DNA of 64,000 nt from contig JBICHN010000011.1 in NCBI GenBank assembly GCA_043101845.1, positions 682,001 to 746,000 on the forward strand. The letters are read 5' to 3'. The notes under the pieces are model-generated. The model saw only the letters and a list, made by a program, of their open reading frames with translations, searched no databases and was not told the origin of the DNA. The position numbers were made by a program, and so were the translations under genes. This document shows, piece by piece, positions 22,301 to 30,325 of the stretch; positions within the stretch are counted from its first letter, which is position 1, and every line of letters begins with the position of its first letter. The stretch is from JBICHN01 sp043101845. Its GTDB lineage: Bacteria > Planctomycetota > Phycisphaerae > Phycisphaerales > UBA5793.

Positions 22301-22769
22301 CGCCGGCGTCGAACACGGCGGCGATTCCGGGATGATTGAGCTGACCCAGGAGATTCGACTCGTGCCGGAAACGACGCACGGCCGTGTCGCTCAGGAGGCC
22401 GCCGCGGAGGACTTTGAGCGCGACGGAGCGTCGTGGCTCGTCCTGTTCGGCAAGGTACACCACACCCATGCCCCCGGAGCCGAGCCTCCGGATGATTCGG
22501 TAGCGTCCGAACTTCTCGCCCCTTCGGCTTTGGCGGGCGGGACGACCACGCTCGACGCGACTCAGTTGGATGATCGGCGAATCAAAAGTGGCGCCGGCGT
22601 CTCGATGGTGCGCGAGCAACGACTCGATCTCATGTCGCAGCGCCTCATCGGCGCCGCAATTCGAATCGAGGAAGGCTTCGCGTTCGTCTGGATCAAGGCG
22701 ACGCGCCGCCTCGAAGAGTTCGGCGATTTGATCGAATCGATCCGTGTCCGACGCGGGGCGATCGCTCAT
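19332..22769 (-). CDS. Ser/Thr protein kinase with C-terminal WD40 propeller
   Basis: A 1145-residue membrane-spanning kinase. An N-terminal helical region is followed by a Hanks-type kinase domain at about 90-370 with the glycine loop GSGGMG (97-102), catalytic Lys in VALK (K119), HRDLKPSN (217-224), DFG (237-239) and the activation segment end YMSPEQ. A single membrane helix (391-415) and a short basic coiled coil follow. About a dozen WD40 repeats fill 500-1070, for example GGNDRLVRVWD and GLDKEIRLWNPSTG. The kinase would be cytoplasmic and the propeller outside or periplasmic. The start ATG overlaps the sigma factor stop (ATGA), so both are made together, a pairing typical of planctomycetes. 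Targets are unknown. Confidence 0.93.
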   Translation of the reverse strand: MSDRPASDTDRFDQIAELFEAARRLDPDEREAFLDSNCGADEALRHEIESLLAHHRDAGATFDSPIIQLSRVERGRPARQSRRGEKFGRYRIIRRLGSGGMGVVYLAEQDEPRRSVALKVLRGGLLSDTAVRRFRHESNLLGQLNHPGIAAVFDAGAAADPDDPDGPATPYFAMEYIEGVPLTRYADQARLDLNQRVTLMAEVGEAMRHAHDRGVVHRDLKPSNILVDANGRVKIVDFGVARALRSSDDRSTMHTHAGQLIGTLAYMSPEQASGAVDEIDQRSDVYALGVVLYELLTGHGPYELDATNPIESVRVIRDEEPQTLSATSRDYRGDLDTIMRKALAKEPARRYDDAGAFADDLKRYLRDEPITARPPSTWYQARKFAKRNQAMVAGVAAAFVLLLVTTIISASFAVQANRARRAESARAEEARRAAFIGNLAAAESALRDVDIIGAERFLDLITDEFRSRFEARRVRAQLDLSRLVISTKSETPISTGGGPMRHTPEAMIQTVEFTPDGATLVSGGNDRLVRVWDATTGEEIGRCSGHESSVQSVAVHPDGHEFASAADDGPLRIWSLADRVEVARLSDGDAGFTAVAYSYDGSLVAGGGADGVARVWRRDSGAQIARLPGHAQPIREVAFDPTGSLLATASSDGFAHLYDLSNATLVHVIDEHDGPVRSVAFSPDGGVLATAGLDKEIRLWNPSTGQSLRSLHGHSNLVHRAVFSADGSRIASCGAGFSVRLWNASDGALQVILPGHRNIVTDVSFDRWGARIASSAIDGTIRIWDTGLARPARPAPIASDSWRSISISGDGELAATSGLDGRVRLWSVSSGVELFQGEIGAPSQCVALDSEGRMLAIGGNDGRVRLVDLSLAKPLRVIEAHSSAVSAIEFDPTGEWILSGSSEGMLRRERVAAPDETQVFVAHEKSVAQIECRPDGSEFATIGIDGVLQVWPIDSIAQRLKVQAHPSYGSTVAWSPDGAFLLTGAYDGTARLWRSRDGAAAQEPWKLDSPVFRVDFHPSDDLVAIALNDGSIRFHDYTTGDATTIHRELSFPILDVRFTPAGDRLVAIETDQIVFLDTEPPVNRIDAEREFTAALDTMRQVVSDRLREFESAGAEAVQIESAGVFTETERRAALALLWRETIHFD

Positions 22770-23341
22770 CGACCGGCCTCACTCAGCGCGCGGCGGAGCC
22801 ATGCGCGCGCCATGTACCAATCCGCCTCGGCGGTCTTTGGCGCGATGTCAAGCATTTCGGCCGCCTCGGCGTTCGTCAGCCCGCCGAAGAATCGCATCTC
22901 GACGACCCGCGCCTTGCGCTCGTTGAGCGCGGCGAGTTCCGTCAGCGCTTCGTCGAGCGCGAGGAGATCAATCGGCGAATCGGCTCCCACGAGCATGCCG
23001 TCGCCGAGGGTAACTCTGAGGCGGGAGCCGCCTCGCTTCCGCGCCTTCCGGCCCCTCGCGTGGTCGACCAGAATCTGTCGCATCGCGGAGGCGGCGAGCC
23101 CTCGGAAACGCAGCGCGTGCGCTCGCTCTCCATCCTTGTCAAGCGCTGCGGCGACCTTGAGCCACGCCTCGTTCACGAGGGCGGTGGGCTGCAGCGTATG
23201 GCCGACACGCTCGCGACGAAGATACGCCGCCGCGAGACGACGCAACTCGTCGTAGACCTCGTCAAGGCTCATCGAGAGCGGTTCACTCGAGATGGCGTCG
23301 TCGTGGAAAGGTGGTCTCGCGGACACGGCGATTCCAGACAA
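22766..23341 (-). CDS. ECF-type sigma factor of the planctomycete kinase-linked group
   Basis: A sigma-70-family factor of up to 191 residues. Region 2 includes YDELRRLAAAYLRRER and TLQPTALVNEAWLKVA; the end of region 2 is FRGLAASAMRQILVDHARGR; region 4 is LDEALTELAALNERKARVVE and GGLTNAEAAEMLDIAPKTAEADW with its helix-turn-helix. The TLQPTALVNEAWLK signature and the RQILVDHAR block are those of the TIGR02999 group, usually encoded beside WD40/TPR Ser/Thr kinases. The start is unclear: TTG at 23341 gives the usual length, GTG at 23326 or ATG at 23272 are alternatives. No anti-sigma factor is nearby, so control may come through the coupled kinase (inference). Confidence 0.9.
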   Translation of the reverse strand: MSGIAVSARPPFHDDAISSEPLSMSLDEVYDELRRLAAAYLRRERVGHTLQPTALVNEAWLKVAAALDKDGERAHALRFRGLAASAMRQILVDHARGRKARKRGGSRLRVTLGDGMLVGADSPIDLLALDEALTELAALNERKARVVEMRFFGGLTNAEAAEMLDIAPKTAEADWYMARAWLRRALSEAGR

Positions 23342-23510
23342 ATCGGAGACTCAGCGAATTCCTGAAAATCTCATAGGACTTTCCCCCCGCATCTTCGCTC
23401 ATCCAGGTGAAGAACGCCAGTCTGGATCGACTCGTTTCCAGCCCATGAGAGCCGGGGCGCTTCGCTCCGGTCTGTTCGCGGCGTTCGACCAGTGTCTTAC
23501 GGCTCGTGCA

Positions 23511-23530
23511 GATCGCCCGAATGGGCGATC
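23511..23530 (+). promoter_or_regulatory. Hairpin just upstream of the RBS of the propeller gene
   Basis: GATCGCCC pairs perfectly with GGGCGATC around a GAAT loop. The hairpin ends 6 bases before the AAGGAGG ribosome binding site at 23537-23543, so in an RNA it would sit right at the edge of the initiation region. Function is unproved. Confidence 0.4.
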
Positions 23531-23549
23531 CGCCTGAAGGAGGATGCGC

Positions 23550-25235
23550 ATGCGACGGATTCGAAATGCAGCTGGCGCCACGATCGGCGTCCTCATCGGC
23601 GCCGGACTCACCGGTCCGGCCAAAGCCCAACCGCACGACTTCTGGGACGCGCGATGGGACGGACAGCACCACTTCGAGGATCTCGGCTACTCGGTGGCGC
23701 TCGACAGTGCGGGAAATGTTGTCGTCGCCGGAACGACCACCGGATCGAACGGTGATTACGACTTTGTCGTCCTGAAATACGATCGCTTCGGAAGTCTGCT
23801 CTGGTCGCAGCGGTACGCGGGACCGGGGGGTGGCGACGACTTCGGCTGGGACATCGCGGTCGACTCATCGGACAACATCTTCATTTCGGGTCCATCGGCG
23901 GGCGTCGGAACCGCCGCGGACTTCGCCATCATCAAGTACGACGCCACTGGGGCGCTGATATGGGAGAACCGGTATGACGGTCCGGCGTCGGGGAACGATT
24001 ACACCGGGATCGACGCCCTCGGGGTCGCGGCCGACGGTTCGGTCACGCTGACCGGGTATTCGATGGGACTGTCTGGTCGCTTCGAAGCGGCGACGGTGCG
24101 CTATGCGTCAGATGGCTCGCTGCTCTGGGCGCGACGATACGCCGGCCCCGCGGCGACACCGGAGGCGCTCGGTTATTCGCTCAAGATCGATTCAACGGGC
24201 GCCGCGCTCGTTGGCGGCGACGCAAACGACGCGACCGGTGAGCCGAGCATCATGGTGCTCAAGTATCTCCCGAACGGCGACCTTGCCTGGGACACCTTCT
24301 ACGACGGTCCGTATGACGGCAACGAGGTCTCCTACAACCTCGGCGTCGATTCGAACGACAACGCCTACATGTCGGCCGCCGTCCCGGGCGCGAACGGTCT
24401 GTACGACTACGCGATCTTCAAAGTCGACTCGTCGGGAGCGATTCTGTGGGATGCGACCTACGACGGCGGCGGCGTCGACTACCCGTTCGGCGTGGCGACG
24501 GGCCCGGACCACTCCTGCTTCGTGACGGGAATCTCTACCGATTTCTACGGCAACGGCGACTACGCCACAATGAAGATAAACCCGGATGGAACGATCGCCT
24601 GGGTGAAGAGATTCTCCCAGCCTCGCTGGTTCGCGGACGACACCGGTGTCGATGTCGTCGTCAACGGCGCCGGCGTGGCCTTCGTGACTGGATACTCGTG
24701 GGCCGGCCCGAGTGAGGGACGCAACGCCGTAACCATCGGGTACGATGCGGCCGGAACCGTGGTGTGGCAACGCGAATTCAACGGCGCCGCCGACGGCGAT
24801 GACGGTGGCTTCGGGCTCGCGATCGCGCCGAATGACGATCTCTACCTCACGGGATTCTCTCTCGGCGCGGGAACTGACGCCGATGTCCTCGTTCAACGAT
24901 TCCGCGCGGCGCCCGACCCGACGCTGGTGGTTTCTCCGACTCCGCTTCTCGCCGGGCAGTTGGCGACCTTCACCGTCCAGCATGCGGAACCGAATGAGGA
25001 TCTCTATCTCGCCTACAGCCTGATCGGCGGAGGAAACGGACCATTCGTCCCCTTCCTCGGAATCGCGCTCGATCTGCTCGGTCCTCAGCAGGCCGGCGCC
25101 GTCGTGCCGACCGACGCCACGGGTTCGGCCGTGTGGACGCTCCCCATTCCCTCGTCGGCCGCAGGTACACCCGTCTGGTTCCAGGCCGCACATCGACTGC
25201 TCGTCTCCAATGTGGTCGGGACCCAGGTGGATTGA
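23550..25235 (+). CDS. Secreted SBBP-type beta-propeller protein
   Basis: A 561-residue exported protein with a signal peptide at residues 1-27. Residues 35-450 are built of seven or so repeats of about 55-60 residues that each contain a strand like DFVVLKYDRFGSLLW, then a YAGP or YDGP turn, then VDSSDNIFISG; this is the seven-bladed beta-propeller (SBBP) pattern. The last 110 residues (TLVVSPTPLLAGQLATF onward) form a separate domain often found at the end of secreted planctomycete proteins. The start at 23550 is chosen because AAGGAGG lies 6 bases upstream; another ATG at 23544 directly touches the RBS. A hairpin precedes the RBS. The ligand is unknown. Confidence 0.85.
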   Translation: MRRIRNAAGATIGVLIGAGLTGPAKAQPHDFWDARWDGQHHFEDLGYSVALDSAGNVVVAGTTTGSNGDYDFVVLKYDRFGSLLWSQRYAGPGGGDDFGWDIAVDSSDNIFISGPSAGVGTAADFAIIKYDATGALIWENRYDGPASGNDYTGIDALGVAADGSVTLTGYSMGLSGRFEAATVRYASDGSLLWARRYAGPAATPEALGYSLKIDSTGAALVGGDANDATGEPSIMVLKYLPNGDLAWDTFYDGPYDGNEVSYNLGVDSNDNAYMSAAVPGANGLYDYAIFKVDSSGAILWDATYDGGGVDYPFGVATGPDHSCFVTGISTDFYGNGDYATMKINPDGTIAWVKRFSQPRWFADDTGVDVVVNGAGVAFVTGYSWAGPSEGRNAVTIGYDAAGTVVWQREFNGAADGDDGGFGLAIAPNDDLYLTGFSLGAGTDADVLVQRFRAAPDPTLVVSPTPLLAGQLATFTVQHAEPNEDLYLAYSLIGGGNGPFVPFLGIALDLLGPQQAGAVVPTDATGSAVWTLPIPSSAAGTPVWFQAAHRLLVSNVVGTQVD

Positions 25236-25359
25236 AGGGCGGTTCGAAGAAGTCAACGCGCTGCGGCGCATCACCGGTGGGCCGGCCGAGTCGTGTGGTC
25301 GGCCCATCGGGCGTTTTGACGCGATGCGGGCCGAGGCCGACCTCGTATACTCCCGCGTC

Positions 25360-26445
25360 ATGCGACACGCGATGATCATGGCGGGTGGATCGGGGACGCG
25401 GCTCTGGCCCATGAGCCGGCGCGACCGACCGAAGCAACTGCTTCCGCTTATCGAGGGTCGTTCGCTCCTCGATCTGGCGGTCGAGCGGGCTCGCGCGATC
25501 GTCGAGCAGAATCGAGTGTGGATTTGCGCGGGCGCCAACTTTCGAGACCAGGTCATCGACACCCTCGGGCTTCCGGAGGATAGATACCTCGCGGAGCCGG
25601 TTGGTCGCGACACGCTCAACGCCATCGGCTTCAGCGCGTCGGTCATCGCGCGGGAAGACCCGGACGCGACGATCGCCGTGTTGACCGCCGATCACCTCAT
25701 CTCGCCGGTCGACGCCTTCGCGTCGACGATGCGACGCGCCTTTGGCTATGCTGATGATCATCCGGACGCGCTCGTCACGCTGGCGATTACTCCAACGCGG
25801 CCGGCCACGGAGTTCGGATACATCGAGCGCGCCGAAGCCGTGGACGAGTCCGGGGATCCCGCGGTGTACCGGGTAAGCCGTTACATCGAAAAACCAGGTG
25901 TCGCCACGGCGGAGCGCCTCATCGCGGATGGGCGCAGCGGATGGTCGAGCGGCATGTTCGTCTTTCGGGCTCAGGCGATGCTTGATGCGATCGCACGATT
26001 CGCGCCCGACGCGGTCGAAGGCCTGACGCGCATCGCCGAGGCCTGGGACACGGAGCACCGCGACCAGACGCTGACCGAGGTCTACCCCACGCTACCCCAG
26101 CGGGCCATCGACTACGCGGTCATGGAACCGGCGTCGCGCGACGCGTCGACACCGGTCGTCACGATCCCGATGACCGTCAAATGGCTCGATGTCGGTTCCT
26201 GGGCGAACCTGGCGCAGACCATCGCCGCACGAGAAGACGGCGACAATCGGTCGATCGGTCACTCGCTCTGTGTTGAATCGCGAAATGTCTTCACCGTGTC
26301 GCACGATGACGCGCACCTCGTCGCGACACTCGGATGCGAAGACCTCATCGTGGTGCACACGCCCGACGCCACGCTCATCTGTCCGCGGGACCGCGCCGCG
26401 GATCTGAAGAAACTCGTCGAGCGACTTGACGATCGACTCCGCTGA
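25360..26445 (+). CDS. manC: Mannose-1-phosphate guanylyltransferase
   Basis: A 361-residue nucleotidyltransferase that makes GDP-mannose from mannose 1-phosphate and GTP for surface polysaccharide synthesis. The nucleotide-binding signature GGSGTRLWPMSR is at residues 9-20, KQLLPL follows, and FGYIE, YIEKP and WSSGMFVF are the expected downstream blocks. It corresponds to the guanylyltransferase domain without a fused isomerase domain (a bifunctional enzyme would be about 470 residues). The ATG at 25360 starts the conserved N-terminus; a longer reading from 25210 would overlap the upstream gene. No other nucleotide-sugar gene is nearby. Confidence 0.92.
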   Translation: MRHAMIMAGGSGTRLWPMSRRDRPKQLLPLIEGRSLLDLAVERARAIVEQNRVWICAGANFRDQVIDTLGLPEDRYLAEPVGRDTLNAIGFSASVIAREDPDATIAVLTADHLISPVDAFASTMRRAFGYADDHPDALVTLAITPTRPATEFGYIERAEAVDESGDPAVYRVSRYIEKPGVATAERLIADGRSGWSSGMFVFRAQAMLDAIARFAPDAVEGLTRIAEAWDTEHRDQTLTEVYPTLPQRAIDYAVMEPASRDASTPVVTIPMTVKWLDVGSWANLAQTIAAREDGDNRSIGHSLCVESRNVFTVSHDDAHLVATLGCEDLIVVHTPDATLICPRDRAADLKKLVERLDDRLR

Positions 26446-26452
26446 GCAGGTC

Positions 26453-27646
26453 ATGGTGAGTTCGATGTCGCTCAACGAGGCCGCGTTTCTGGTTACGGGC
26501 TGGGCCATCACCGTGGCGGGCGCCGCGCTCTTCATCTGGGCCTTCTTCGGCGATCAGATCCGGGGTTGGCTCGACGGACGCTCTCGACGGCGCTGCCCCC
26601 GATGCTGGTACGACCTCTCTGGTGTTCGAGATACACGGCGATGCGCTGAATGCGGATACGAGGCGCCGCGCGAGCGAGACCTGCGACGCTCGAAGCGCCG
26701 TTACCCTGCCGCCTTCGCCGGACTCTTCCTCCTCCTCGTCGTCGGCTACCTCGTGCGGCAGACTCCGGCCGCCCGCGCCCGCGGGTGGGCGGCGTTGGCG
26801 CCCGATTCGGTCCTCATCGCCTGGGCGCATCAGCAGGAAACAGACCCGCGGAGCGCCTCCCCGACCACTTCCGCGCTCCTTCGTGCGATGGCGCCGGAAC
26901 TCGACTACCGCCTGTCGAACGGACTCCTATCGGCCCGCGAGTATCGGCGCCTCGTTCGCGGATTTCTCAGCGTCGAGCCCCGTACAGAGTGGCCCGCGGA
27001 CTTCGAAGCGGCGCCGTGGAACTACGCGAGTGTCTGGTTCCTCTCGAATGACTTTGATTTCACAATGATGCGCGTATCCACGCCGGATGACCCAAGGGAC
27101 TCAACCGGCCGGCTCGAAGTTGAGGTCGCGCTCTGGTCCGCGGGCGGCGCGGGCGCCGGATCTCCGATCGAGAGTGCGCAATTTGAGTTCCCCGTCCAGG
27201 TCGTCGCGACCTCCGACGAGGCGCTTCAGCCCGTTCGATCGGAAGCGTTCGACCAGCTCGTGGCCGAATCGCTCGATCTCAAGCTCGTGTTCCCGTCCCT
27301 GCCCGGTCAATGGCCGTGGATCACCGTCACACTCGATTCCGAGCGATCTTCGTCATTCGAGGAGGTCGCCTTCGGATTCCGGGTCGAGATCATGCGCGGC
27401 GATACGGTGGTGCAGACCGAGCGAATCTACTACCCCGCCGATTGCTTCCATGGCGGGAGGTCTGGTGGCCTCTCCGTCGGCATCCAGCCGGCGGACTGGC
27501 CCCGGGAAGCGCTCGCGAATCCGGACGAGTGGTCGCTGCGCATCTCCGGCGACTCATCCGTCGCGGCGGGGGACTGGTCGAGGTCGCGGTACTGGGCCGG
27601 CGAGTTCGTCGTCCCCTTGCGCGATGCGATGAGAATCCAACCCTGA
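26453..27646 (+). CDS. Planctomycete-type zinc-ribbon membrane protein, unknown function
   Basis: A 397-residue protein of unknown function. It has a membrane helix at about 12-33, then a zinc ribbon with C48-x2-C51 and C64-x2-C67 in CPRCWYDLSG and CAECGYE, a second membrane helix at about 86-101, and a large C-terminal region of mixed beta character (110-397) without known motifs. The CPxCxYDLxG ribbon between two membrane helices recurs in planctomycete genomes in many uncharacterised proteins (family knowledge). The start at 26453 avoids overlap with manC, which stops 7 bases earlier; ATG at 26465 is an alternative. Cotranscription with manC is likely from the spacing. Confidence 0.8.
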   Translation: MVSSMSLNEAAFLVTGWAITVAGAALFIWAFFGDQIRGWLDGRSRRRCPRCWYDLSGVRDTRRCAECGYEAPRERDLRRSKRRYPAAFAGLFLLLVVGYLVRQTPAARARGWAALAPDSVLIAWAHQQETDPRSASPTTSALLRAMAPELDYRLSNGLLSAREYRRLVRGFLSVEPRTEWPADFEAAPWNYASVWFLSNDFDFTMMRVSTPDDPRDSTGRLEVEVALWSAGGAGAGSPIESAQFEFPVQVVATSDEALQPVRSEAFDQLVAESLDLKLVFPSLPGQWPWITVTLDSERSSSFEEVAFGFRVEIMRGDTVVQTERIYYPADCFHGGRSGGLSVGIQPADWPREALANPDEWSLRISGDSSVAAGDWSRSRYWAGEFVVPLRDAMRIQP

Positions 27647-27781
27647 ATCTGCTCATTATCGCATGATCCCGCATGGACCGGCACATTGAACGGTCGGAGG
27701 CGGAAGTCGCGCGCGGCGATCGCCGGGGCTTCCCAGATCAATGTGGTGAGCTTCGCAGGCACTGCGAGAGGAGTGGGATCC

Positions 27782-28783
27782 ATGAACCGGATGATTCTGG
27801 CGTCCGCCGTCGCTCTGGGCGGCGCGACCTGGGCCGGCGGTGTCACCGGCGCCGAGACGACCTCGACCGAATTCCTCACTTTTCATCTCATGCAGATCGA
27901 GCAGGTGATCGGCGGCGTCAACGGTGACTCGGACGCGCAAGCTATCCAGTTGCGCATGCGGTCGGGCGGACAACAGTTTGTCAGCGAAGGTGTGCTCATC
28001 GCCTGGGACGCAGCGGGGGAGAACCCCGTCGAACTCATCGACTTTCCGACCGATGTCGCGAACGGCAGCCGCGGCTCCACCGTGCTCATAACCACCGCGG
28101 CGTTCGATGCGGCGACGACCCCGGCAACCAACGCCGACTTCACGATGACGAATCGAATCCCCGACTCGTACCTTGACGCGGGACGCATCACCTTCGAGGA
28201 CGATTTCGGAACGATCTACTGGTCACTCGCGTGGGGTGGATCGAACTACACCGGTTCAAACGCTGGCGCGTTTACAAATGACTCAAACGGCGACTTCGGT
28301 CCTCCGTTCCCCGATCCGCTCCCCACGGCCGACGAGCGCGCGCTCCTCTTCCTCGGCGCGGACAACGCGCGAAGCACCCGGAACATCGACGACTATGCGA
28401 TCACGATCGGGTCGGGCGTATTCAAGAACAACGCGCGCTCCGAATTCGTCGTGGGTGATGGCCCGGCGTTCGGGTTCACGGTCGCCGGCGTCTGTCCCGG
28501 CCTGATTGATCTCGCCTGGTCGGGCGCATCGGAGGGCGGCACGGTCGCGATCGTCTTCGCCTCGAACACCGGGAGTGTGACGATCCCGATCGGGATGACC
28601 TGCGAAGGAACCCAACTCGGTCTGGGTACCCGGAACATTCAACTCGTGCGCACGGTGCCCGGCGGGGCGAACGGCATGGCGATGCTCAGCGGTGACGCGC
28701 CGTCCTTCGCCTGCGGCGGGTTCCTCCAGCTGCTCGACATCGGGACTTGCGCGACGAGTTCGGTCGCCATGATTCCCAACTGA
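27782..28783 (+). CDS. Secreted protein of unknown function
   Basis: A 333-residue protein with a signal peptide at residues 1-25 (MNRMILASAVALGG onward). I recognise no domain. The middle resembles autotransporter- or PEP-type secreted beta proteins with many Asp, Asn, Thr and Gly; the last 90 residues begin GPAFGFTVAGVCPGLIDLAW and contain three cysteines that could form disulfides (in VCPG, MTCEG, FACGG, plus GTCATS). The C-terminal part looks like a small beta sandwich. AGAGGAG lies close upstream of the ATG at 27782. A strong terminator follows 49 bases after the stop, so this gene ends its transcript. Confidence 0.7.
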   Translation: MNRMILASAVALGGATWAGGVTGAETTSTEFLTFHLMQIEQVIGGVNGDSDAQAIQLRMRSGGQQFVSEGVLIAWDAAGENPVELIDFPTDVANGSRGSTVLITTAAFDAATTPATNADFTMTNRIPDSYLDAGRITFEDDFGTIYWSLAWGGSNYTGSNAGAFTNDSNGDFGPPFPDPLPTADERALLFLGADNARSTRNIDDYAITIGSGVFKNNARSEFVVGDGPAFGFTVAGVCPGLIDLAWSGASEGGTVAIVFASNTGSVTIPIGMTCEGTQLGLGTRNIQLVRTVPGGANGMAMLSGDAPSFACGGFLQLLDIGTCATSSVAMIPN

Positions 28784-28831
28784 CACCTTCCATCACTCTG
28801 ATCTCTCCGTCAGGATCAGAGACAGGGAAAC

Positions 28832-28865
28832 CGAGCCGCGCGGGCCCCCACAGCCGCGCGGCTCG
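28832..28865 (+). terminator. Rho-independent-type terminator hairpin
   Basis: A perfect 12-bp stem (CGAGCCGCGCGG with its complement) around a 10-base loop, followed by TTCCCTCTTC. It lies 49 bases after the unknown secreted protein and 64 before nuoH, separating the two units. Confidence 0.7.
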
Positions 28866-28928
28866 TTCCCTCTTCGGCTGCGGCATGGCGGCTGAATCAG
28901 GTGACCGCGGGGCTATCATGCGGGCGAT

Positions 28929-30146
28929 ATGACGCTGTCCGCCCAAACCTTCGTCAGTCTCGTCGTCATCTTCACGATCTTCGGAGTCGTGCAGGGCGCC
29001 GTGGCGTACTGCATTCTGCTCGAACGAAAGATCAGCGCCTGGGTGCAGGATCGAATCGGACCCAATCGGGTTGGTCCCGCGGGCCTGCTCCAACCGATCG
29101 CGGACGGCCTGAAGCTCTTCTTTAAGGAAGACTACTTTCCGTCCGGCGTCGATCGCGTGCTCTTCCTCCTCGCGCCGGCGTTCGGACTCGTTCCCGCCCT
29201 GATCGGTTGGGCCATCGTGCCGTGGGGCGGGGTCTGGATGTGCGAAGGATTCGAGTTCGGTCCACTCACCGTGCTTCCCGGGGCGGCCTATGTCGGGGCC
29301 GCGAACATCAGCGTGGGCATCGTCTTCGTCCTTGCGACCGCCGGCGTCGCGGTGTACGGCGTCGTGCTTGCTGGATGGGCGTCGAACAGCAAGTACGCCT
29401 TTCTCGGCAGCCTTCGCGCCGGCGCCCAGATGATCTCCTACGAAATTCCGATGGGTGTCGCCATTCTCATCGTGCTCCTGCTCGCGGGCTCGCTGCGGCC
29501 GGACACGATCGTCGCCGATCAGGTCGCCGGCATGTGGAATGTGGTCGCTCATCCGCTCATGGCGGTCATTCTCTTCACGAGCATGCTCGCCGAGGCGAAC
29601 CGGGCTCCGTTCGATCTCGCCGAGGCCGAGCAGGAACTCGTCGGCGGATTCCATACCGAGTACTCCTCGATGAAGTGGGCGCTGTTCTTCTTCGGCGAGT
29701 ACAGCCACATGATCACGAGTTCAGCGATCTTCGCGATCCTCTTTCTCGGCGGGTGGCATCTCTTCCCGTTCGTTCCGCAGGAGACCGCCGGCGGACTGGT
29801 CGCCGTGTTCATCAAGACGATCGTCATGTTCGGAAAGATCGCGGCGCTGATCACGCTCATGATGGTCATCCGCTGGACACTGCCGCGCTTTCGGTACGAC
29901 CAGCTCATGAACCTCGCGTGGCGCATGCTCATCCCCGTGTCGCTCATCATGCTCGTGGGGGTCGCGGTACTCGTCCGATTCGGGTTGACGGAGTGGTGGT
30001 GGATGCTTGGGCTGAATGTGGGCGTCACGCTCGCCCTGCTCCTCGCGCAGCCACTTCTCAATCGTGGTGTCCAGATCAATCGGCGGGAACGACTCGTCGG
30101 ATCGCGGTTCTATCCGCCTGAATCCGCGGCGACTTCGGCGCCATGA
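28929..30146 (+). CDS. nuoH: NADH-quinone oxidoreductase subunit H (isolated gene)
   Basis: A 405-residue eight-helix inner-membrane protein. The quinone-site block LLERKISAWVQDRIGPNRVG lies at residues 31-50, followed by QPIADGLKLFFKED; downstream, ANRAPFDLAEAEQELVGGF and EYSSMKWALFFFGEY are diagnostic for NuoH/complex I ND1. It anchors the peripheral arm and lines the quinone channel. It stands alone here: no other nuo gene flanks it, although normally nuoH sits between nuoG and nuoI. The ATG at 28929 directly begins the conserved region. The gene ends 179 bases before the E1-beta gene on the same strand. Confidence 0.95.
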   Translation: MTLSAQTFVSLVVIFTIFGVVQGAVAYCILLERKISAWVQDRIGPNRVGPAGLLQPIADGLKLFFKEDYFPSGVDRVLFLLAPAFGLVPALIGWAIVPWGGVWMCEGFEFGPLTVLPGAAYVGAANISVGIVFVLATAGVAVYGVVLAGWASNSKYAFLGSLRAGAQMISYEIPMGVAILIVLLLAGSLRPDTIVADQVAGMWNVVAHPLMAVILFTSMLAEANRAPFDLAEAEQELVGGFHTEYSSMKWALFFFGEYSHMITSSAIFAILFLGGWHLFPFVPQETAGGLVAVFIKTIVMFGKIAALITLMMVIRWTLPRFRYDQLMNLAWRMLIPVSLIMLVGVAVLVRFGLTEWWWMLGLNVGVTLALLLAQPLLNRGVQINRRERLVGSRFYPPESAATSAP

Positions 30147-30325
30147 CCGCTTCTCGGACCTGATCGGGGACCTTCCCCCATTCGATTCGACTATCTCGCC
30201 TCCATGACGGGGGCGCGGTATCGTGGATTGTCCTCCGACCGGTCGGATCGACCCCGTGTCGTCGATCACCGCGGCTCTCGCCCGGGCGCCGGTCTCGACT
30301 CGAGCAACCGAGGTTGGAATTCCCG

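Noticed and set aside
24192..25646. A 484-codon minus-strand frame across the propeller gene and manC
   Set aside because: It runs against two well-supported plus-strand genes and has no motif.
28929..30146. nuoH as a hydrogenase-type subunit (EchB/HyfC-like)
   Set aside because: The quinone-site block and the ANRAPFDLAEAEQELVGGF segment are those of NuoH/ND1.
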